Shown: one piece after another, positions 14,988-21,798 of the stretch
Layout: every line of letters begins with the position of its first letter
Numbering within the stretch: the stretch's first letter is position 1
NCBI GenBank assembly: GCA_035415815.1
Contig: DAOOGR010000020.1
Span: 1 to 24,281 of the forward strand
Direction: 5' to 3'
Length of the DNA: 24,281 bases
Source: Rectinema sp003452735
Lineage (GTDB): Bacteria > Spirochaetota > Spirochaetia > Treponematales > Rectinemataceae
Notes under the pieces: generated by a model
Databases searched by the model: none
The model's input: the letters and a program-made list of their open reading frames with translations, nothing else
What the model was told of the DNA's origin: nothing
Translations under genes and position numbers: made by a program

Positions 14988-15138
14988 ACGTTAAGGAGAA
15001 CAGGAGTAAGGACAACTGATCCCTGCCTTAACGTTGCTCTGGTTCCGTATGGGGCCGTGAAGAGCTGAAGGCGCCCTGTTTTATCCTGTGCGCCAACATT
15101 CTCTCCCCAAAGTGAGGGGAGGAGTGTTGGAGGCGCAC
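14988..15138 (+). ncRNA. Candidate structured RNA / leader with alternative hairpins
   Basis: Successive helices: P1 ACGTTAAGG (14988-14996) with CCTTAACGT (15026-15034), extended inside by CAGG/CCTG; P2 GCTCT (15036-15040) with AGAGC (15061-15065), capped by GGTTCC/GGGGCC and loop GTAT; P3 GGCGC (15070-15074) with GCGCC (15090-15094); P4 GTGCGCC (15088-15094) with GGCGCAC (15132-15138), continued by AACA/TGTT and CTCCCC/GGGGAG. P3 and P4 share the same GCGCC and exclude each other. P4 buries the ribosome site GGAGG (15129-15133) of the next gene. No coding frame fits. It matches no RNA family I recognise. Confidence 0.55.
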
Positions 15139-15139
15139 C

Positions 15140-15340
15140 ATGCGTGAACCAAATCAGCAAATTTTTTTCCTTTCTAGAAAAGAGGCTGCTCAGTACCTGC
15201 GTATCAGCCTCGCGACCCTTGTTCGTCGTCTAGACGACGGATCCATTCCTTACATCAAACTCGGTAAACGTATTCTCATACCAGTTGAAGCACTAGAACG
15301 ACTGGCCACTAGCATGTTCACAATGCCAGGGGGCAAGTGA
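15140..15340 (+). CDS. Excisionase-like / helix-turn-helix DNA-binding protein
   Basis: 66 aa, nearly all one winged-helix domain of the excisionase (HTH_17, MerR-like) type: FLSRKEAAQYLRISLATLVRRLDDGSIPYIKLGKRILIPVEAL. In integrative elements such proteins bend DNA for excision or regulate the early operon. Its ribosome site GGAGG (15129-15133, 6 nt before ATG) lies inside the P4 hairpin of the upstream structured segment, so translation is probably controlled by RNA folding. First gene of an overlapping gene run ending with the helicase. Confidence 0.85.
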   Translation: MREPNQQIFFLSRKEAAQYLRISLATLVRRLDDGSIPYIKLGKRILIPVEALERLATSMFTMPGGK

Positions 15341-15543
15341 TGAATACCCCTACCATAGATGCAGATGCACTCTTTGCAATTCTTAAGCCGGAAGTTGAAA
15401 AGCTTTGCTACAACGCTCCCCTATTTGGGGAAATTACTCTTAAGGCTACAATCCACCAGGGTAATATAGCGAAAATATCCACGGGAATAGAAATATCTTG
15501 CAAGATTGACCCCCGCTTATTGAACAGAGAGGGGCGAAAATGA
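15340..15543 (+). CDS. Small hypothetical protein, 67 aa
   Basis: No recognised family. The ATG overlaps the stop codon of the excisionase-like gene (TGATG); a GTG one codon earlier is a less likely start. The central part (GEITLKATIHQGNIAKISTGIEISCKI) looks like paired beta strands. Small proteins with this pattern are common between excisionase and replication genes of phages and islands. Ends in an ATGA overlap with the next gene, so co-translated. Confidence 0.65.
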   Translation: MNTPTIDADALFAILKPEVEKLCYNAPLFGEITLKATIHQGNIAKISTGIEISCKIDPRLLNREGRK

Positions 15544-15923
15544 GCAACACAATTAAAAATGAAGCCCGCGGGCTAGGCGGGCTTGAAGCAGGGCAGAAAG
15601 GCTTATCTTCTTATAGTATAAACAAAAAAAAACTCACTATCAAGAGCAAGATCATTAGGTTGCGCCAATCGTGGCACCTTGAAATTGCGGACTTTGAGCG
15701 ATTCGCGATCTTCGTTTCGCGATTGTTTCTTGATTTTGCGCCTATCGAAGTGCGGGCCAGATTTATAGGGCCGCCCTCCGACACGCCGCGCGAGATAAGC
15801 GAGCTTTCAGAAACTTTTTTGCTTCTGTACGCGCTGGCAGAGGACAAGGCAACAGCTACCGACACCAAATATTCGCTTACTGAGATTTGGAGGGCTGCTG
15901 TGCAGCTTGCGGGGGGTGCATAA
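15540..15923 (+). CDS. Hypothetical protein, 127 aa
   Basis: No recognised family. Overlaps its upstream neighbour by ATGA and ends at the first base of the helicase start codon (TAATG), so it is part of the same translationally coupled unit. The C-terminal half is helical (EISELSETFLLLYALAEDKA, SLTEIWRAAVQLAGG). A GC-rich perfect 8-bp inverted repeat (15562-15569 with 15577-15584) sits in its first codons and may slow ribosomes there. It might assist the helicase because of its position, but nothing in the sequence proves it. Confidence 0.65.
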   Translation: MSNTIKNEARGLGGLEAGQKGLSSYSINKKKLTIKSKIIRLRQSWHLEIADFERFAIFVSRLFLDFAPIEVRARFIGPPSDTPREISELSETFLLLYALAEDKATATDTKYSLTEIWRAAVQLAGGA

Positions 15924-18004
15924 TGGCAGAAATCACACTTCCTGTCGAAAACATCCTTCGCGGCATCGGTATTGAGCTTCCGGCTTCCGTGCATGATCGC
16001 TTGCCTGCAAGTACTTCAAGCCATATCGAGCAATTCCTGCAAGAACCGACCCATTCCTTGGCCGCTGATTGCCTGTTCGAGCGATTCGCCGGAAAGATTA
16101 TTTTTGAGCGTACCGCACCGAAACAAGGTCGTTTCTGGCAGCGACAACCTGGGGGATACTTTGAGCCGCTCGACTCAATGCTTGATCTTGCTTCAAAATA
16201 CTTGGATACAGCGGTTGACGAGGCGTTCGAGAAGCTAAAGGCAGAAGCTGAAGGTGCGACCATATCGGCGCTGTTTACGAAAGCAGGCATTGCACGAAGG
16301 AAAGCGCGAACACGCGATTTTATCAATGGCGCGCTTGAATTCTTTGCAGCGAAAGTACTTGTACCGAACCTTTCAGCGCGATGGAACGAGGCGCAAGAGT
16401 GCTTGCCATGCACCGATGGCGTGATCGACTTCACCGGCGAAGAGATTATCGCACGGCCGCCGAGGGATAATGAATACTTCAAAGATCCGCTACCAGTAAA
16501 AACAGCCGATATCTTGCGCGAGGATATCCCTGCAAGTTTCCTGCTGTTTCTTGACGAAGTGTTCCCTGATCCGGAGGTACGCCGAACTGCGCTTGAATGT
16601 GTGAGCCTAGCCGTGGCAAACAAGGGATCGAGGACATTCTACCTATGGCATGGATCGGGCGCGAATGGCAAAAATACGCTACTAGATGGGCTAAAAATCG
16701 TACTGGGGGCGCGTGTCGGCACAATTCCGGCAGGTGCGATTATCCGCTCGCACGATGGATCGGGGCGCTTCGCGGCGGCTGCGCTCAATGGGCTGACCTT
16801 CGCCGCGGTTGATGAGGTGAGTGCGCCGCTTGATACGAGCGAGATCAAGAAACTCACAGGAAATTCTAGTTTTTCTATCGAGGAAAAAGGCCGCCAGGCG
16901 TTTGAGATTGCGCAGCGCTGGGCACTTGCAGCGTTTACAAACCGGCTGCCGAGCTTCTCACCGGCAAACGATTCGGCTTTCACCGAGCGCCTGATTATCG
17001 TGCCGTTCGATTCCGTGTTCTATTTTAATGATGAGCAGAAACGCCACTATATCGACATGGGCGTTCCTGCCGAGTGGCTTATACAGGCGCGAGACCGTGC
17101 GGCAATTATGGATGGCTTCGATACCGACCGTGCGCAGATTTTACGGATGCTTATACAAACCTACATGAAGGTACGGGCGGCAGGCGGCAGGCCTTTTGAA
17201 GGCAAGCGATGCTACCAACTGAAACAAAATTACATTGATGCAAACGACCTGATCGCCGACTTCTTTCGAGAGCATTTTGTACGGGCTGACGGCGAGCGCA
17301 TGCCGTATATGCGGATCCTTGAACTGTACCGCGATTATACCGGCGACAAGAACATTGCGACGCGAACCTGCATACAAAAGTTGATAGCGCGGTTCCCTTG
17401 GATGCAAAAAACTGTTGCGAACAGTGTGCGATATCTAGTGAACATCCGTGAGCGTGATGGCAACGATAACGAGCCGGATACAAGCAGCGAAGCAGAAAAC
17501 AGCAGCGAATCGCAAGAAATGTTATTCAATGTGGAAAGCGCAAACATGGAAGATACCGGTTTCAGTACGCAAGTACGGAAGAACGGTACTTTGAGATCGA
17601 CATTAGAAAAATGCCATTTTTCCTATATCAATATCAAAACCCCTGTTTTCCGTACTACCGTACTAGAAAATGATCCGAGTGTGCTTTCTGATAGTGATCT
17701 TCTTTTAGCAAGTAAAACGGCAAGTGAGCTTTTGAAGGCTGCAAACGAGGTTGGCAAAGTACCGATTGGAAAGTGGCGCAATGCATGTGCAGCGAAGGGC
17801 ATGGATCCGCAAAAAATCGCGGCGGCGGAAAACTACATGCAGCAGGTTGGCCTTTTGGATGGTGGGTATCTTGAAAATATCAAACAGGCTAACGAGGGCG
17901 ATCAAGGTATAGATCCGCCAAAAATACGACTTGGCAGGCCTGCCGCGGGCTGGCCGGCAATTTTTAAAAACAATGAAGGGGACAGCGAGCTTGGGTTATC
18001 CTGA
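15923..18004 (+). CDS. D5/P4-family replicative helicase (primase C-terminal family)
   Basis: SF3/AAA+ helicase expected to unwind the element's origin. 693 aa. Residues about 60-220 resemble the D5_N region (FWQRQPGGYFEPLDSML; WNEAQECLPCTDGVIDF; PPRDNEYFKDPLPV), followed by Walker A GSGANGKNT (G244-T252, K250), Walker B-like FAAVDE (D297, E298) and the sensor stretch ALAAFTNRLPSFSPANDSAFTERLIIVPF. No TOPRIM or archaeo-eukaryotic primase motif is seen at the N-terminus, unlike P4 alpha. The region after about residue 510 is polar and likely disordered, and its DNA carries iteron-like repeats. ATG 15923 is chosen over an upstream in-frame start at 15887 because of the TAATG junction. Confidence 0.88.
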   Translation: MAEITLPVENILRGIGIELPASVHDRLPASTSSHIEQFLQEPTHSLAADCLFERFAGKIIFERTAPKQGRFWQRQPGGYFEPLDSMLDLASKYLDTAVDEAFEKLKAEAEGATISALFTKAGIARRKARTRDFINGALEFFAAKVLVPNLSARWNEAQECLPCTDGVIDFTGEEIIARPPRDNEYFKDPLPVKTADILREDIPASFLLFLDEVFPDPEVRRTALECVSLAVANKGSRTFYLWHGSGANGKNTLLDGLKIVLGARVGTIPAGAIIRSHDGSGRFAAAALNGLTFAAVDEVSAPLDTSEIKKLTGNSSFSIEEKGRQAFEIAQRWALAAFTNRLPSFSPANDSAFTERLIIVPFDSVFYFNDEQKRHYIDMGVPAEWLIQARDRAAIMDGFDTDRAQILRMLIQTYMKVRAAGGRPFEGKRCYQLKQNYIDANDLIADFFREHFVRADGERMPYMRILELYRDYTGDKNIATRTCIQKLIARFPWMQKTVANSVRYLVNIRERDGNDNEPDTSSEAENSSESQEMLFNVESANMEDTGFSTQVRKNGTLRSTLEKCHFSYINIKTPVFRTTVLENDPSVLSDSDLLLASKTASELLKAANEVGKVPIGKWRNACAAKGMDPQKIAAAENYMQQVGLLDGGYLENIKQANEGDQGIDPPKIRLGRPAAGWPAIFKNNEGDSELGLS
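17564..17665. repeat. Iteron-like repeat cluster, candidate replication origin
   Basis: Two tandem 8-mers AGTACGCA AGTACGGA (17564-17579), an opposed ACGGTACT (17583-17590), then about 60 bp of AT-rich DNA, then two exact tandem 8-mers in the reverse sense, CCGTACTA CCGTACTA (17650-17665). All lie within the poorly constrained 3' part of the helicase gene. Arrangement resembles initiator-binding iterons flanking an unwinding element; function is inference. Confidence 0.45.
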
Positions 18005-18087
18005 GCGCAAAAACAAAGAAATGCACGCAAAACGGCGTCAAATCGCGCAAATTGAAAACGAGAAAACGCCGAGGAGGGTTGAAAAAC

Positions 18088-18360
18088 ATGGACAAAACAG
18101 AAATCTCTTTTGAAAAAAAACCTGCAATTGTGCGGAGGCTTTCGAGCCTTGCAGGGATTAGGCGGGAACTTGCTCGAGTTTATGAAGAAGCGAAAGGGGC
18201 TGGGGCTGACAGTGAGCGCGTGCAGTATTATCGGGCTCTCACGTTCATACTGACTAGTTGTGCCGAAGTGTTACGGAACGAGAAAATTGAAAAACTGGAA
18301 GACCGTCTCCAGGCACTAGAGGCTGCCAAGGAAGAGGCCGAGGAGGGGACGAATGACTGA
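18088..18360 (+). CDS. Small hypothetical element protein, 90 aa
   Basis: No named family recognised. The ATG at 18088 follows GGAGGG at 9 nt spacing; an upstream in-frame ATG (18052) would lie within the ribosome-site region and is less likely. Mostly helical with a charged C-terminal coiled coil (EKIEKLEDRLQALEAAKEEAEEG). Similar small proteins occur late in replication modules of phages and satellites. It overlaps the next gene by 8 bp. Confidence 0.65.
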   Translation: MDKTEISFEKKPAIVRRLSSLAGIRRELARVYEEAKGAGADSERVQYYRALTFILTSCAEVLRNEKIEKLEDRLQALEAAKEEAEEGTND

Positions 18361-18637
18361 AATGGAGCGGCGATTGAAGAAAATCGAAACAGCAGGCCTT
18401 AATGCTAGCGCCGCGGCGGCGCTGTACCAAAAATTTAGAAACGCAAAAGACCCAAAGCGGCGGGAAAGATTGTATAATGCGTATTTAGCCGCCGATCCGG
18501 CGAGAAAGTGTGAAAAGTCTGCCGAGATCATCGAAAAGAGAGTGCGGATGTGGCAAAGCAGAGACAGGAGTGTCGATGAAAAGTTAATCGCAAATTCAGA
18601 TTGGCGGATCATTGGGGATGGCAAAGAGGGGAAGTGA
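18353..18637 (+). CDS. Small hypothetical element protein, 94 aa
   Basis: No named family recognised. Strongly basic and helical (MTEMERRLKKIETAGLNASA; RNAKDPKRRERLYNAYLAAD), which suggests nucleic-acid contact. Starts inside the end of the preceding gene and ends in a GTGA overlap with the next small frame, so the three small genes appear translationally coupled. Confidence 0.6.
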   Translation: MTEMERRLKKIETAGLNASAAAALYQKFRNAKDPKRRERLYNAYLAADPARKCEKSAEIIEKRVRMWQSRDRSVDEKLIANSDWRIIGDGKEGK

Positions 18638-18789
18638 TTCGACCGCCTACTATTGGCGCCATTTCAAAAAAACGGCCTATAGACGGCTTTCGCTTGGCAG
18701 GGGGTGTTTTTTTATACGGCCTAGCCTTACAAAACCGCGCCATGGCCTTCTATCAGCAACAGCGGGCAATGGAGAGCACAAGGCAGTAG
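18634..18789 (+). CDS. Possible 51-aa protein with one hydrophobic segment, GTG start
   Basis: Begins with GTG overlapping the preceding stop (GTGA), with AGAGGGG a few bases upstream. Contains a short hydrophobic run (LAGGVFLYGLALQN) and a polar Gln-rich end. Too short for a family call. The coupling pattern, equal to that of its neighbours, is the main support. A T7 run lies in the frame at about 18706-18712. Confidence 0.45.
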   Translation: MIRPPTIGAISKKRPIDGFRLAGGVFLYGLALQNRAMAFYQQQRAMESTRQ

Positions 18790-18800
18790 CTACACTCTGC

Positions 18801-18829
18801 TTGACATCAGCTTCTGAGGGTGGTGTAAC
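18801..18829 (+). promoter_or_regulatory. Candidate promoter of the hsd operon
   Basis: TTGACA (18801-18806) is a perfect -35; after 17 bp TGTAAC (18824-18829) is a moderate -10. The leader would be about 80 nt to the hsdM start. The 128-bp gap before hsdM contains no other gene. Confidence 0.5.
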
Positions 18830-18917
18830 TATGCTGGTACCCCCGAGGGAATTACCATGACCCTGCTGGGAGAATAAGATGACCCCCGACATAAATGGTC
18901 AAAAAGGAGCATTCCTC

Positions 18918-20483
18918 ATGGATGCCAAAAAAGAACAGGAAAGAGCAGAACTGCATCGCACCATCTGGAACATCGCAAACCAGCTCCGTGGTAGTGTGGA
19001 CGGCTGGGATTTCAAGCAATATGTGCTAGGGATGCTGTTTTACCGCTACATATCCGAAAATCTGACTAGTTACATCAACCGGGGAGAGCGCGAAGCAGGA
19101 AATCCTGACTTCGACTATGCAAAACTTACCGATGAGGAAGCAGAGCCCGCTCGGATGGACTTGGTTCAAACCAAAGGCTTCTTTATTCTTCCAAGCCAGC
19201 TCTTTGAGAATGTCCGCCAGCGCGCTGCATCCGATGAAAACCTGAACGAAACCCTGGAAAAGATTTTCCGAAGCATTGAGGCTTCCACCATTGGCGGTCC
19301 AAGCGAGGCTAACTTTAAAGGTTTGTTCGACGATATCGATGTTAACAGCAACAAACTCGGCCCCACTGTTGCCAAGCGCAACGAAAGACTGGTCAAACTT
19401 CTGGATGAAATTGGGAACATGAAGCTTGGTGACTACCAGGATAACACCATCGATGCCTTTGGTGATGCCTACGAATTCCTGATGAGCATGTATGCCTCAA
19501 ATGCGGGCAAATCTGGTGGAGAATTCTTTACGCCCCAGGAAGTTTCGGAGCTGTTGACGCAGATTGCATTGGCAGGCAAGACCGAAGTCAACAAGGTATA
19601 CGACCCAGCTTGCGGTTCAGGCTCTTTGTTGCTCAAGGCAGCAAAGATTCTGGGCAAGGAGAATGTGCGGCAAGGCTTCTTTGGGCAAGAAATCAATCTG
19701 ACCACCTACAACCTCTGCCGTATCAACATGTTTCTGCATGACATCGACTATGACAAGTTTGATATTGCCCATGGCGATACGCTGACCGATCCCAAACATT
19801 GGGATGACGAGCCCTTTGAGGCAATCGTGTCCAATCCGCCGTATTCCATCCGATGGGAAGGAGACGCCAATCCTCTGCTTATCAATGACCCAAGATTTTC
19901 TCCTGCTGGCGTGCTAGCTCCAAAATCCAAGGCAGATCTGGCGTTTATCATGCACTCGCTAGCATGGCTCGCAACCACCGGCACTGCCGCCATCGTCTGT
20001 TTTCCGGGTGTTCTGTACCGAGGCGGGGCGGAGCAGAAAATCCGCAAATATCTGATCGATAACAATTATGTGGATTGCATCATCCAATTGCCGGACAATC
20101 TCTTTTTCGGCACCAGCATCGCTACCTGCATCATGGTGCTCAAGAAGTCCAAAACCGATAACAGTACGCTGTTCATCGATGCATCAAAGGAGTGCGTCAA
20201 GATTACCAATAACAACAAGCTGACGCAGGAAAATATCGAGACAATACTTTCAGCGTATACTGCCCGGGGGAATAAGGATCACTTTGCGAGGCTTGTTCCC
20301 AATGCCGAGATTGCGGCCCAGGATTACAATCTTTCGGTTTCCACTTATATCGATCAGAAAGATACACGGGAAGTGATCGATATCAAGAAGCTTAATAAGG
20401 AGATTGAGAAGATTGTCGCGCGGGAGCAGGAACTCCGCGACGAGATTGCCAAGATTATTGCTGAAATAGAGGGTCAGGCATGA
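18918..20483 (+). CDS. hsdM: Type I restriction-modification DNA methyltransferase subunit
   Basis: N6-adenine methyltransferase subunit that, with HsdS, methylates the bipartite target and protects it. 521 aa. HsdM N-terminal helical domain (ELHRTIWNIANQLRGSVDGW), then GGEFFTPQEVSELL (motif X region), SAM-binding DPACGSGSLLLKA (D229), and catalytic NPPY (N306, SNPPYSIRW). The C-terminal coiled coil likely contacts HsdS. AAGGAG stands before the ATG at 18918; an ATG at 18879 in frame would add 13 residues and lacks a ribosome site. ATGA overlap with hsdS. Confidence 0.95.
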   Translation: MDAKKEQERAELHRTIWNIANQLRGSVDGWDFKQYVLGMLFYRYISENLTSYINRGEREAGNPDFDYAKLTDEEAEPARMDLVQTKGFFILPSQLFENVRQRAASDENLNETLEKIFRSIEASTIGGPSEANFKGLFDDIDVNSNKLGPTVAKRNERLVKLLDEIGNMKLGDYQDNTIDAFGDAYEFLMSMYASNAGKSGGEFFTPQEVSELLTQIALAGKTEVNKVYDPACGSGSLLLKAAKILGKENVRQGFFGQEINLTTYNLCRINMFLHDIDYDKFDIAHGDTLTDPKHWDDEPFEAIVSNPPYSIRWEGDANPLLINDPRFSPAGVLAPKSKADLAFIMHSLAWLATTGTAAIVCFPGVLYRGGAEQKIRKYLIDNNYVDCIIQLPDNLFFGTSIATCIMVLKKSKTDNSTLFIDASKECVKITNNNKLTQENIETILSAYTARGNKDHFARLVPNAEIAAQDYNLSVSTYIDQKDTREVIDIKKLNKEIEKIVAREQELRDEIAKIIAEIEGQA

Positions 20484-21798
20484 GCAGGCTGGATGAGCTG
20501 ATTGCCGAACTTTGCCCGGATGGGGTGGAATATAGACTATTGGCTGAATTAGAGGATGCGAAGTTAATAAAATTAGGTCGAGGCAATGTAATATCAAAAA
20601 AAGAAATTAGGGAAATCCCTGGTAATTATCCCGTATATTCTTCGTCTGCTGTTGGAAATGGTGAAATTGGAAGTTATGGAAAGTATATGTTTAACGATGA
20701 AAGAATAACATGGTCAATTGATGGTGGCGGGAGATTTTTTTACCGTCCAGCTCACCGATATTCAATTACTAATGTAAGCGGGTTTATCAAAATTCTATCA
20801 AAAGAAAGAATAAATACTAAATATCTATTTTATGCTCTTATTAATGAATGGAGAAAAAAAATATTCAACTATACGCATAAAGCTCATCCTTCAATTATTA
20901 GAAATGAGTATAAAATCCCCATCCCACCCCTCCCTATTCAACAGGAAATAGTCAGAATCCTAGACACCTTCACGGAGCTTGAGGCGGAGCTTGAGGCGGA
21001 GCTTGAGGCGGAGCTTGAGGCGCGCAAAAGGCAGTATGAATATTATCGGGATAAGCTGCTGACTCCTGTTGAACATGACGGCCAGTGGTTGCTCAACGGA
21101 AAGGAAGTGGAGTATAAAAATCTTGGTGAGTTAAGCAAAATTGAGACGGGGAAACTAAATGCTAATGCTGCTGTGGAAAATGGGGAATATCTATTTTTTA
21201 CAACAGCAAAAACTATTAGCAGAATCAATAAATACCGATGGGATACAGAAGCTATTTTAATAGCAGGAAATGCGAATGTTGGGGAAGTAAAACACTATAA
21301 AGGTAAATTTGATGCATATCAGCGTACATACGTGCTGACTCAGTTTTCTAAAATGATTAAAGTTCGTTTTTTATATTTTTTCTTGTCTAGCAATCTTAAA
21401 CAATACCTTGAAAGCAGAAGTAATTCAGCTGCAATGACATATATAGTTTTATCCACTCTCCAGGATTTTCCAATCCCCATCCCCCCTCTCTCCGAACAGG
21501 AGCGCATCGTTGCCATCCTCGACCGCTTCGATGCGCTCTGCAATGACCTGACCAGCGGCCTGCCTGCGGAAATCGAAGCCCGCAGGANNNNNNNNNNNNN
21601 NNNNNNNNNNNNNNNNNNNNNNNNNNNNNNNNNNNNNNNNNNNNNNNNNNNNNNNNNNNNNNNNNNNNNNNNNNNNNNNNNNNNNNNGCGCTCTGCAATG
21701 ACCTGACCAGCGGCCTGCCTGCGGAAATCGAAGCCCGCAGGAAACAGTACGAGTACTACCGCGACAAGCTCCTGACCTTCCGGGAGGCCAAGGCATGA
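20480..21798 (+). CDS. hsdS: Type I restriction-modification specificity subunit (interrupted by an assembly gap)
   Basis: Recognises the two halves of the DNA target for HsdM and HsdR. TRD1 (about residues 12-150) and TRD2 (about 212-328) are AT-rich at DNA level, while the conserved helices are GC-rich: the central IPPLPIQQEIVRILDTFTEL...RKRQYEYYRDKLLT, and the C-terminal IPPLSEQERIVAILDRF... RRKQYEYYRDKLLTF. Between the TRDs are four ELEA repeats. 100 Ns (21588-21687) interrupt the gene; 55 bp before the gap equal 55 bp after it, and collapsing the copies gives an intact 387-aa protein ending at the TGA at 21796. The stop overlaps the hsdR start. Confidence 0.88.
20975..21022 (+). repeat. 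Four tandem 12-bp repeats in hsdS (ELEA x4)
   Basis: GAGCTTGAGGCG occurs four times exactly, in frame, coding E-L-E-A each time, in the helix that spaces the two target recognition domains. In the EcoR124I family, a change in the number of such 12-bp (TAEL) repeats alters the spacer length of the recognised DNA. Confidence 0.95.
21588..21687. other. Assembly gap of exactly 100 N
   Basis: A run of exactly 100 N, the usual placeholder for unknown length. Flanks 21533-21587 and 21688-21742 are the same 55 bp, which points to unmerged overlapping contig ends rather than missing sequence. Confidence 0.95.

Noticed and set aside
14988..15138. Retron, diversity-generating retroelement or CRISPR-like guide RNA
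   Set aside because: No reverse transcriptase, Avd, IscB, TnpB or Cas gene nearby; the hairpins are next to an excisionase-like gene instead.
18612..18860. 82-codon frame overlapping the 51-codon gene
   Set aside because: Looks like an out-of-frame shadow; lacks coupling to the neighbour and has no plausible domain.
21533..21742. True tandem duplication of the hsdS 3' end
   Set aside because: Exact identity over just 55 bp plus exactly 100 N and a restored frame after collapse fit an assembly artefact better.
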